DNA from: Pseudomonas fluvialis
Lineage (GTDB): Bacteria; Pseudomonadota; Gammaproteobacteria; Pseudomonadales; Pseudomonadaceae
Assembly: GCF_014207935.1 (NCBI RefSeq)
Contig: NZ_JACHLL010000003.1
Coordinates: 260,265-324,264 of the forward strand
Length of the DNA: 64,000 nucleotides
Reading direction: 5' to 3'
Of this stretch, positions 1-8,781 are shown piece after piece. The position numbers and the translations under genes are program-made. The first letter of the stretch is position 1. Every line of letters starts with the position of its first letter. The notes beneath the pieces were generated by a model that did not search any database, was not told the DNA's origin, and was given only the letters and a program-made list of their open reading frames with translations.

Positions 1-1633
1 TGAGCAGGTGCTGCATGTCGATCACCGCCGAATGCGGCGCGAAGCGCTCGGTGTAGCCGGCCGGGAAGCCTTTCGGGAAATCGGCCAGCACCTGGGTGCC
101 GTGCCCCTCGCCCAGGCTCTCCAGCATCAGGCTGGTGTAGTCGTCCTTCCACGAGCGGCAGGCCTGGATCACTTCCTGCTCCAGGCGGGCAATATCCACC
201 TGCACGCGGTTGCGCGGATCGACGCGCAGGATGAACTGCACGCGTGCCAGCACCGACTCGGAGAAGTAGGTCCAGAACTCGCAGTCGCTGGCCTGCAGGC
301 GCTCCATGAGGATCTGCTGGATCTTCACGCGGATCTCGGTGGAATACACATCGCGCGGCACATAGGCCAGGCAGTAGCAGAAGCGCCCGTAGGGATCGCG
401 GCGCAGGAAGATGCGCAGCTTGTTGCGCTCCTGGATCTGCACGATGCTGATCGCAGTGTTGAACAGTTCATCGACCGGCGTCTGGAACAGGTCATCGCGC
501 GGCAGTACCTCCAGCACCTGACCCAGCTCCTTGCCCAGATGCCCCTGAGCATCGAAGCCCGAACGGCGCGCTACCTCGGCGACCTTGTGGCGGATGTAGG
601 GAATGTGATGCACGCTCTCGGCATACACCGAGGAGGTGTACAGGCCCATGAAGCGGTATTCGCGGACGACCTTGCCCTTGCCGTCCAGCTCGCGCAGCGA
701 AACGTAATCCGGATAGGCCGGGCGGTGCACGCGACTGGGCTCGGAAGCCTTGGCGAAGGACAGCATGATCGGCTCGCGCAGGTAGCTGGCAGCCTCGCTG
801 TCGATCTCCCGCTCGCTGGCCGGCAGGCCCTGGCGCAGCATCTTGCTCAGGCCCAGCAACGAGCCTTCGTCGTAGACGATGCGCGACACACCACCCTGCT
901 CCTCCACGCTGAACTCCTCGAAACCGAGGAAGGTGAAATGGTTGTCGATCAGCCAGCTGAGGAACACCTTGACCTCTTCCAGCTCGGCCGCATCGCCTTT
1001 GCGTTTGCTCTTGCCCATCCCCGCCAGCAGCGCCTCGGCGCGCGCCTTCATCGCCGGGAAATCGGCGACCGCCAGGCGCACTTCGGCCAGCACATCCTGC
1101 AGGGCCTTCTCCAGGGTCTTCAGCGCGCCGACATTGGCGCAGCGGTTGATCTCCAGGTACATCAGCGCTTCGTGCTGCACATCCTTGCCGGTACTTCCCT
1201 TGGGCAACAGCTCCAGCAGTTCGCCCTGCTTGTTGCGACGCACGCTGAACACGCTGTTCTGCAGGGTATGGATGCTGTAGCCGCGGCGATTGAGTTCCAT
1301 GCGCACCGAGTCGACCAGGAATGGCTGATCGGCGTGCAGCACCTCCACGGCGGTATGGGTCGACTGCCAGCCATGCTTCTCGTAGTCCGGGTTGTACACC
1401 CGCGCCTGCGGTGCCTCGGGCTTGAAACGCTCCAGCAGACGCCAGGCCGACAGGGTACAGCCAACCAGATCGGACAGACGTCGCTGGCTCAATTCATCCA
1501 GGGAAACGATGCCGAAGAACTGCTCGGCGAACAGCGCTACTTGTGGCAGGGCCTGTTCGCTGACGTGCTGGGCCAGCGCCGCTTGCAGTTGATGCTGAAA
1601 GTCGGTTTTGCTGGCAGCAGTGAAAAACGCCAT
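1..1633 (-). CDS. gdhB: NAD-specific glutamate dehydrogenase, N-terminal part (cut by window edge)
   Basis: Catalyses oxidative deamination of glutamate to 2-oxoglutarate in the cytoplasm. The family is the large (about 180 kDa) NAD-GDH type, so the roughly 544 visible codons are the first third only; the catalytic Rossmann part lies outside the window. Translation from the ATG at 1633 starts MAFFTAASKTDFQHQ and runs open to base 1, with typical N-terminal regulatory (ACT-like) stretches such as HTAVEVLHADQPFLVDSVR and FLRRDPYGRFCYCLAYVPR. A GCGGAG Shine-Dalgarno lies 8 bases before the ATG. It is divergent from the MoxR operon across about 210 bp. Identification rests on recognition of the family and is firm; the 3' end cannot be seen. 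Confidence 0.9.
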   Translation of the reverse strand, partial: MAFFTAASKTDFQHQLQAALAQHVSEQALPQVALFAEQFFGIVSLDELSQRRLSDLVGCTLSAWRLLERFKPEAPQARVYNPDYEKHGWQSTHTAVEVLHADQPFLVDSVRMELNRRGYSIHTLQNSVFSVRRNKQGELLELLPKGSTGKDVQHEALMYLEINRCANVGALKTLEKALQDVLAEVRLAVADFPAMKARAEALLAGMGKSKRKGDAAELEEVKVFLSWLIDNHFTFLGFEEFSVEEQGGVSRIVYDEGSLLGLSKMLRQGLPASEREIDSEAASYLREPIMLSFAKASEPSRVHRPAYPDYVSLRELDGKGKVVREYRFMGLYTSSVYAESVHHIPYIRHKVAEVARRSGFDAQGHLGKELGQVLEVLPRDDLFQTPVDELFNTAISIVQIQERNKLRIFLRRDPYGRFCYCLAYVPRDVYSTEIRVKIQQILMERLQASDCEFWTYFSESVLARVQFILRVDPRNRVQVDIARLEQEVIQACRSWKDDYTSLMLESLGEGHGTQVLADFPKGFPAGYTERFAPHSAVIDMQHLL

Positions 1634-1843
1634 GGTGATGCTCCGCAGATTTTGTTGTTGGGAGGAAGCGTTGCTGTGAGGAATCGTTGCAGTGGGAAAG
1701 CATAGGCGAGCCACATAAATGCAGAACCGTGATGCAACTTGCAGGCGGCGAGTTGGTCGAAGCGCAGCCGAATGATTTAAAGTGGCTGCCGCCCCGCCGC
1801 TGGCGGTTCTGACCCAGTGGTCACAATTGAAAAGAGCATAGCG
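1634..1843. promoter_or_regulatory. Divergent intergenic region between gdhB and the MoxR operon
   Basis: A 210-bp gap between two divergent genes must hold the promoters of both. The gdhB Shine-Dalgarno is visible on the minus strand. No clear sigma-70 or sigma-54 hexamers could be assigned by eye, so only its role as the shared promoter region is inferred. Confidence 0.4.
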
Positions 1844-2803
<960 letters not shown>

Positions 2804-2825
2804 CGGCCACGGACAGAACCCGCCC

Positions 2826-3761
2826 ATGCAGCTACCCTCGCAACCCGGCATCCGCGTATCCCTCGGCGAACTGATCGAGATGCGCCATCGGGTCGGCGAA
2901 GTGCAGCTGTTCTCCACGCCGGCGCGGCGCAGCCCGCTGATCGGCCTGCACCACTCCAAGCTGCGCGGGCGTGGTGTCGACTTCGATCAGGTGCGCGCCT
3001 ATCAGGCCGGCGACGACGTGCGCACCATCGACTGGCGGGTGACCGCGCGCACCCAGGAGCCACACACCAAGCTGTTCCATGAGGAACGCGAGCGCCCGGT
3101 CTTCGTGGTGATCGAGCAGAGCAGCCGGCTGTTCTTCGGATCCCAGCTGTGCCTGAAGTCAGTGCTCGCGGCCCAGGCCGCGGCGCTGTTCGGCTGGGCC
3201 GCGCTGAACCACAACGACCGCATCGGCGGCCTGGTGTTCAGTGACCAGGAACACCATGAGATCAAGCCGCGGCGCAGCAAGCAAAGCCTGCTGCAGCTGC
3301 TCAACGTGCTGGTGCGCAGCAATCAGCAGCTGGGCTGCAGCGACGGCCGCGCCCCGCGGGAAACCTTCAGCCTGGCCCTGCGCCGCGCCCGCGAGGTACT
3401 GCGACCGGGCAGCCTGGTGGTGATTCTCTGCGACGAACGCGCCCTCAACGATACTTCCGAGCAGCAACTTTCCCTGCTCGCTCGACATACCGACCTGATC
3501 CTGCTGCCGCTCAACGACCCGCTGGACCATGCCCTGCCCAGCGCCGGCCTGCTGCGTTTTGTCGAAGGTGAGGCCGAGCTGGAACTGGATACCCAGGACG
3601 AATACCTGCGCAACAGCTACCGCGAACTGGCCGAAGCCCGCCGCTCGCGCTGGCAGCGCCTGGCGCAGAAACTCGGCGTGCCCCTGCTGCCACTGTCCAC
3701 CCGCTTCGAACTGGTCGAGCAACTGCGCGATCAGTTGCACCCGCTGGGAGCCAGACGATGA
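2826..3761 (+). CDS. DUF58 domain protein (MoxR partner)
   Basis: A 311-residue soluble protein of the DUF58 family. The signature RGRGVDFDQVRAYQAGDD followed by RTIDWRVTART lies at residues 47-76, and the C-terminal half has a VWA-like alternation of hydrophobic strands (VFVVIEQSS, LVVILCDE). DUF58 proteins nearly always accompany MoxR ATPases and are presumed adaptors or scaffold proteins; no enzyme activity is established. It starts 22 bp after the MoxR gene, and its stop overlaps the start of the next gene by 4 bp, which supports translational coupling. Confidence 0.9.
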   Translation: MQLPSQPGIRVSLGELIEMRHRVGEVQLFSTPARRSPLIGLHHSKLRGRGVDFDQVRAYQAGDDVRTIDWRVTARTQEPHTKLFHEERERPVFVVIEQSSRLFFGSQLCLKSVLAAQAAALFGWAALNHNDRIGGLVFSDQEHHEIKPRRSKQSLLQLLNVLVRSNQQLGCSDGRAPRETFSLALRRAREVLRPGSLVVILCDERALNDTSEQQLSLLARHTDLILLPLNDPLDHALPSAGLLRFVEGEAELELDTQDEYLRNSYRELAEARRSRWQRLAQKLGVPLLPLSTRFELVEQLRDQLHPLGARR

Positions 3762-4249
3762 ATCCGCTGGATCAGCTGGAGCCTCTGATCGCTCCGCCGG
3801 CCATCAGCGCCTGGCCGCCGGCACCGGGCTGGTGGCTGCTGCCCATTGTGCTGGCGGCACTGCTCTGGGGCCTATGGCGCCTGTGGCAGCGCCGACCGAG
3901 GCGCCAGTCGTCGAGCGAGCAGAAGCTCATCGATCCCTTGCGCCTGGCCGCCCTGCTGGAACTGGAGCGTCTGCCCACACCGCAGGCCGGCGAGCCTGCA
4001 GGCCCCTGGCTGCAGCAGCTCAACCAGTTGCTCAAGCGCCTGTGCCAGAGCCGCCAGCACCACGACCCCAGCCTGACCCTTAGCGGCCGGGCCTGGCTGG
4101 CCTACCTCGACTCACGCTGCCCGGCCGCCGGCCTGACCCGCTGGATGGTGCTGGTTGAAGGGGCCTACCGCGCCGATGTCCGTCTCGATGACAAGGCAGT
4201 GGCCGGTCTGCAGCAGGCGGTCGGCACCTGGATTCGCAAACATGTTTGA
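3758..4249 (+). CDS. DUF4381 domain membrane protein
   Basis: A 163-residue protein with one transmembrane segment near the N-terminus (about residues 22-45, rich in Trp, Leu and Ala), followed by a basic stretch (RRPRRQ) and a soluble helical domain. This is the arrangement of DUF4381 proteins found between the DUF58 and first VWA genes of Bat-type operons. The start ATG overlaps the DUF58 stop (ATGA), and its own stop overlaps the next start. The function is unknown; a membrane-anchoring role in the MoxR/VWA complex is inferred from context only. Confidence 0.85.
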   Translation: MNPLDQLEPLIAPPAISAWPPAPGWWLLPIVLAALLWGLWRLWQRRPRRQSSSEQKLIDPLRLAALLELERLPTPQAGEPAGPWLQQLNQLLKRLCQSRQHHDPSLTLSGRAWLAYLDSRCPAAGLTRWMVLVEGAYRADVRLDDKAVAGLQQAVGTWIRKHV

Positions 4250-5252
4250 ATTTGCCTGGCCGTGGGTCTTCCTTCTGGCGCCACTGCCCTGGGTGATGCG
4301 ACGCCTGCTACCCGCCGCCGACAGTGGCGAGTCGGCGCTGCGGGTGAGCTTTCTCGGCGAACTCGAAGGCCTCGCCGGCCGCCGCGCCAAGGCCCGCCTG
4401 CCGGCCTGGCAGGGGCAGGCGCCGTTCGCCCTGATCTGGCTGCTGCTGTTGCTGGCCGCGGCACGGCCGCAGTGGATAGGTGAAGCCCAGCCATTGCCCA
4501 CTAGCGGCCGCGACCTGCTGCTGGCCGTGGATGTCTCAGGCTCCATGGATTACCCAGACATGCACTGGCAGGGCGAGGACATCAGTCGCCTGGAGCTGGT
4601 CAAGGCCCTGTTCGCCGACTTTATCGAAGGCCGCCGCGGCGACCGGGTCGGGCTGATCCTGTTCGGCAGCCAGGCGTATCTGCAGTCGCCGCTGACCTTT
4701 GACCGTCACACCGTGCGGACCTGGCTGGAGGAAGCGCAGATCGGCATCGCCGGCAAGAATACCGCCCTGGGCGATGCCATCGGTCTGGCCGTGAAGCGCC
4801 TGCGCCAGCGTCCGGCACAAAGCCGCGTGCTGGTGCTGATTACCGACGGCGCCAACACCGCCGGGGAGATTGCCCCGGCCACGGCGGCCAAGCTCGCTGC
4901 CGAAGCCCGGGTGCGCATCTACACCATCGGCATCGGTGCCGAGCCGGCACAGTCCGGCGTGGCCGCCATGCTGGGTCTGAGCCCGGGCCTCGACCTCGAT
5001 GAACCGGCACTGCGCGAAATCGCCAGTCTCAGCGGCGGCCAGTACTTCCGGGCACGCAGTGCCGATGAGCTGCAGCAAATCGGCCAGACCCTCGACCAGC
5101 TCGAACCGGTCAGCCAGAAGGCTACCTCTGCCCGCCCCACCTACGGCCTGCATGCCTGGCCACTCGGCCTGGCTCTGCTGGCCAGCATGCTTCTGGTGGC
5201 CCTGCAGCTGTGGCCGGATGCCTGGCAGCGTCTGCGCCGGAGGTCAGCATGA
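4242..5252 (+). CDS. VWA domain membrane protein (BatA-like)
   Basis: A 336-residue inner-membrane protein with a short N-terminal membrane segment (WPWVFLLAPLPWV), a second one around residues 60-74, a von Willebrand A domain, and a C-terminal transmembrane helix (GLALLASMLLVALQLW). The MIDAS metal site is intact: DVSGS at residues 97-101, the Thr in GKNTALGDA, and the Asp in LITDGANT. The ATG at 4242 overlaps the preceding stop by 8 bp and gives a membrane-leading N-terminus; an upstream in-frame ATG at 4155 is embedded in the DUF4381 gene and is less likely. The family corresponds to BatA of aerotolerance operons. Confidence 0.9.
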   Translation: MFEFAWPWVFLLAPLPWVMRRLLPAADSGESALRVSFLGELEGLAGRRAKARLPAWQGQAPFALIWLLLLLAAARPQWIGEAQPLPTSGRDLLLAVDVSGSMDYPDMHWQGEDISRLELVKALFADFIEGRRGDRVGLILFGSQAYLQSPLTFDRHTVRTWLEEAQIGIAGKNTALGDAIGLAVKRLRQRPAQSRVLVLITDGANTAGEIAPATAAKLAAEARVRIYTIGIGAEPAQSGVAAMLGLSPGLDLDEPALREIASLSGGQYFRARSADELQQIGQTLDQLEPVSQKATSARPTYGLHAWPLGLALLASMLLVALQLWPDAWQRLRRRSA

Positions 5253-7066
5253 TCGAGCTCTGGTCATCCGAGCTATGGCCACACTGGCTGCGACCATTCT
5301 GGCTGCTGGCTCTGCCCCTGCTCGGCTGGCTGTTGTGGCAACTGTGGCATCGCGAGAAGCGCAGCGGTCGCTGGCAACTGTTGCTGCCGGCACTGATGCA
5401 GCAAGCCCTGCTCAGCAGTGGTCGCGGCCAGCGCTATCGCGGCGCCTGGCTACTGCTGGGAGTCGCCTGGCTGCTGGCCATACTGGTCCTGCTCGGCCCC
5501 AGCTGGCAACGCGTCGAACACAGCCGCATCAAGCGTGCCGATCCGCTGGTCGTGGTACTGGACCTGACACCGGCAATGCTCGCCGCCGACCTGCCGCCCA
5601 GCCGCCTGGAACAGAGCCGGCGCAAACTGCAGGACCTGCTCAAGGCCCGAGAGGAGGCACAGACCGCCCTGGTGGTGTATGCAGGCAGCGCCCACACCGT
5701 GGTGCCGCTGTCCGACGACCTGATGACCAGCCGCAACCTGTTGCAGGCCCTGCAGCCTTCGATCATGCCCGAGAGCGGCCAGCGGGCCGACCTGGGCATT
5801 GCCCGTGCCGTTGAACTACTACAGCAGGCCGGCGCCGCCAGCGGCCGCATCCTCCTGCTGACCAGCCAGCTGAGCGGCGAGGAACAGGACGGCATAGCCA
5901 CGGCCCTGCGGGGCGAACCGGTACGCCTGGATATCCTCGGGGTCGGCACCGTCGCCGGCGCCCCCATCGCCCTGGAAGGCGGCGGCTTCCTCAAGGATGC
6001 CAGCGGCGCCATCGTCATTCCGCGCCTGCAAAGCGGCTCGCTGGCCCGCCTGGCCACCGACCAGGGCGGCCGCTACGCCAGCCTGAGCCTGGATGACGCC
6101 GACCTGCAACGCCTGCAATTGCTTGGCAGCCCCGACAGCCTGCGCGAACAGGGCGATCCGGCGATCCTCGCCCTATGGTCCGATCAGGGCTACTGGCTAC
6201 TCATACCCCTGCTCCTCTTGGCCGCCTGCGCCGGCCGCCGGGGCTGGCTGTTCCTGATACTGCTCTGTCCGTTGTGGCAACCCCAGGCCCGCGCGCTGGA
6301 ATGGGCCGACCTGTGGCAGCGTGCCGATCAGCAAGGCGCCCAGCTGCTTGAGCAAGGCCAGGCCGGCGAGGCAGCCAAGCGCTTTAACGATCAGCAATGG
6401 CAAGGCATGGCGCATTACGCCGCCGGCGACTACGCCGCTGCTGCCGAGCGCTTTGCCCAGTTCGATACGGCCAGCGCCCATTACAACCGCGGCAATGCCC
6501 TGGCCAAGAGTGGCGAGCTGGCTGCCGCTCTGGACGCCTACGACAGCGCTCTGGAGAAGCAGCCTGAACTAAGTGCCGCCCGCCACAATCGCGCCCTGGT
6601 CGAGCAACTGCTGCGCCAGCAACAGCAAGAGAAACAGCAGCAACAAGGGCAGCAGGAACAGGCATCCGTCGAACAGCAGGGAGACGGTGCACAACAGCCT
6701 CCGCCTGCAGCGTCGGCAGGCAGCGAGAAACAACCGGGCGAGCGCAAGCAGCCACATGATTCGCCGCAGAGACCGCCGAGTGAGTCGGCATCGTCTTCTG
6801 CCGAGAAGCACCGCGAACAGTCCCAGGGCGAATCGACAACAACTCGCGTAGAACCTGCCGGTAAAGGCCAGGCTGCGGCCGATCAGCACGCTTCGGCCAC
6901 AACGGAGCCGCCCCAGCAGAATGCTGCCGCCGGTAGCGAAGGCCTCAGCAGCGAGCAGCAACAGGCACTGGAACAGTGGTTGCGGCAGATTCCCGACGAC
7001 CCCGCCGAACTGCTCAAGCGCAAGTTCTGGATCGAACAACAGCAACGCCAGGAAAACCGGCCATGA
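5249..7066 (+). CDS. VWA-TPR fusion membrane protein (BatB/BatC-like)
   Basis: A 605-residue protein that fuses a VWA domain (about 95-290) to TPR-like repeats (about 360-460), matching the BatB plus BatC pair as one chain. Transmembrane segments lie at about 16-32, 66-83 and just before the TPR part (ALWSDQGYWLLIPLLLLAA). After the TPRs comes a Gln/Ser/Pro-rich, probably disordered tail (about 465-575). The MIDAS motif is degenerate: DLTPA (105-109) instead of DxSxS, so metal-dependent ligand binding is doubtful. The start forms an ATGA overlap with the previous stop, and its stop overlaps the next start in the same way. Confidence 0.9.
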   Translation: MIELWSSELWPHWLRPFWLLALPLLGWLLWQLWHREKRSGRWQLLLPALMQQALLSSGRGQRYRGAWLLLGVAWLLAILVLLGPSWQRVEHSRIKRADPLVVVLDLTPAMLAADLPPSRLEQSRRKLQDLLKAREEAQTALVVYAGSAHTVVPLSDDLMTSRNLLQALQPSIMPESGQRADLGIARAVELLQQAGAASGRILLLTSQLSGEEQDGIATALRGEPVRLDILGVGTVAGAPIALEGGGFLKDASGAIVIPRLQSGSLARLATDQGGRYASLSLDDADLQRLQLLGSPDSLREQGDPAILALWSDQGYWLLIPLLLLAACAGRRGWLFLILLCPLWQPQARALEWADLWQRADQQGAQLLEQGQAGEAAKRFNDQQWQGMAHYAAGDYAAAAERFAQFDTASAHYNRGNALAKSGELAAALDAYDSALEKQPELSAARHNRALVEQLLRQQQQEKQQQQGQQEQASVEQQGDGAQQPPPAASAGSEKQPGERKQPHDSPQRPPSESASSSAEKHREQSQGESTTTRVEPAGKGQAAADQHASATTEPPQQNAAAGSEGLSSEQQQALEQWLRQIPDDPAELLKRKFWIEQQQRQENRP

Positions 7067-8694
7067 ATCCCATTCTCCGCGCCGCCGTGCCGGCCCTGTT
7101 CAGCCTCAACTGCCTGGCCGCCGGGATCAGTGCCAGCCTGGATCGCACCCAGGTCAGCGAAGGCGAAAGTGTCGAGCTGACCCTGCAGAGCCAAGGCGCC
7201 ATGCTCCAGAGCACGCCAGACCTGACCCCGCTGAAAAAGGACTTCGAGATTCTCGGCTCGCGCCAGGTCAGCAGCCTGAGCACCGGCACTGGCGGCACGC
7301 AGCAAAGCACGCGCTGGCTTATCAGCCTGCTGCCACGGCGCCTGGGGCAGCTGGAAATTCCCTCCCTGCAGGTCGGCGACAGTCACAGTCCGGCGCTGCA
7401 ACTGCAGGTACAAAAAAGCAGTGAGACCAGTAGCGCTCAAGTGGCACCGGTATTCATCGATGCCAGCCTGTCGCAGGAAGAAGTCTATGTGCAGGCTCAG
7501 ACCGTGCTCACCCTGCGCATCTATCACTCGGTCTCGCTGTACGACGACAGCAGCCTGACCCCGTTGCAGATGAGCGATGCACGAGTCGAACCGCTGGGTG
7601 AGCCGAAGACCTTCGAGCAGATCATCAACGGCGTGCGCCACGGCGTGATCGAACTGCGCTATGCCATCTACCCGCAGAAGAGCGGCGAGCTGAGCATCCC
7701 CGCCCAGCTGTTTAGCGCCACCATGGTCGATACACGGCAGAATCAGGACTTCATGCCCTTCGGGGCGCGTCCGGGCAAAGCGGCACGGGTCAAGTCTCCG
7801 GAGATCCCGCTGCGGGTCAAGCCACGCCCCGCCGAGTTCCCTGCCGATGCACCCTGGCTGCCTGCCGCTGCGGTCAGCCTCAGCGAAGCCTGGAGCCCTG
7901 AGCCACAGAAGGCCATGGAGGGTATTTCGCTGACGCGCAACGTGCTGCTCAAGGCCGATGGGCTGTCCGGCTCACAGCTGCCGCCACTGGAGCAGGCCGA
8001 AGTGAGTGGCCTGCGCCGCTACCCCGAGCAGCCACAGACGCGCAATCAGGCCGATGAACGCGGACTGCTCGGCAGCCGCGAGGAAAGCGTGGCGCTAGTC
8101 CCCACTCGCAGCGGCGAGATTGTCCTGCCGGCCATCGAAGTCCCGTGGTGGAATACCCGCACCGACAGTCTCGAATACGCCCGTCTGCCCGAACGCCGTC
8201 TGCAGGTCGCGATCAATCCGCAGTTACAGGCCGAAGCCATGTCTAGCGGCGCCGCAACAGAAGGTGCTCCCGTCAGTCTGCGCCTGTGGCCGTGGCAACT
8301 GTCCACCGGACTCTTCGCCCTGACCACTGCCCTGGGCTTTGGCCTGTGGTGGCGGGCACGCAAGCAACCGGCCGTAGCGGTTACCGCCAGTACCGGACCG
8401 AGCCCGAGAACCCTGCTCGACGACCTCAAACGCGCCTGCCTGGCCAACGACTCCCAGGCCACCCGCCAGGCACTGGATGCCTGGGCCCGCCAGCAGCCGG
8501 AAACCCTCGCCGACATGGCGGCACGTTATGCGCCTCTGTCCGAAGCACTCGACGGTCTCAATGGCGCGCTGTACAGCGAAAGCGGACAGAACTGGCAGGG
8601 CGAAGCCCTGTGGAAAGCGGTCAAAGGCCTACCGGCACTCAGCGCCGAGGCGGTAACCACGGAAAACAGCTTGCCGCCACTGTACCCCCGCTAA
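7063..8694 (+). CDS. BatD-like oxygen-tolerance family protein
   Basis: A 543-residue exported protein with an N-terminal signal peptide (cleavage likely near CLAAGISASLD), several periplasmic immunoglobulin-like beta repeats typical of BatD (for example QVSEGESVELTLQSQG and SQEEVYVQAQTVLTLRIY), one transmembrane helix near residues 410-430 (STGLFALTTALGFGLWW), and a helical cytoplasmic tail. It is the last gene of the MoxR/VWA operon and is followed by a strong terminator at 8740-8768. In the family, BatD is the periplasmic part of the membrane complex formed with BatA/BatB; its biochemical role is not settled. Confidence 0.88.
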   Translation: MNPILRAAVPALFSLNCLAAGISASLDRTQVSEGESVELTLQSQGAMLQSTPDLTPLKKDFEILGSRQVSSLSTGTGGTQQSTRWLISLLPRRLGQLEIPSLQVGDSHSPALQLQVQKSSETSSAQVAPVFIDASLSQEEVYVQAQTVLTLRIYHSVSLYDDSSLTPLQMSDARVEPLGEPKTFEQIINGVRHGVIELRYAIYPQKSGELSIPAQLFSATMVDTRQNQDFMPFGARPGKAARVKSPEIPLRVKPRPAEFPADAPWLPAAAVSLSEAWSPEPQKAMEGISLTRNVLLKADGLSGSQLPPLEQAEVSGLRRYPEQPQTRNQADERGLLGSREESVALVPTRSGEIVLPAIEVPWWNTRTDSLEYARLPERRLQVAINPQLQAEAMSSGAATEGAPVSLRLWPWQLSTGLFALTTALGFGLWWRARKQPAVAVTASTGPSPRTLLDDLKRACLANDSQATRQALDAWARQQPETLADMAARYAPLSEALDGLNGALYSESGQNWQGEALWKAVKGLPALSAEAVTTENSLPPLYPR

Positions 8695-8739
8695 GAGGCA
8701 GCCTCGCCAAATTAATCATCCGGGTTTTCAGCAGACATA

Positions 8740-8768
8740 AAAAACCGCGGCTCATGGCCGCGGTTTTT
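8740..8768. terminator. Bidirectional Rho-independent terminator
   Basis: A 12-bp perfect stem (AAAAACCGCGGC and its complement) with a 5-nt loop, flanked by A and T runs on both strands. It sits between the convergent BatD gene (plus) and RND transporter gene (minus) and can serve both. Confidence 0.9.
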
Positions 8769-8781
8769 CATTGCCGCTCAC

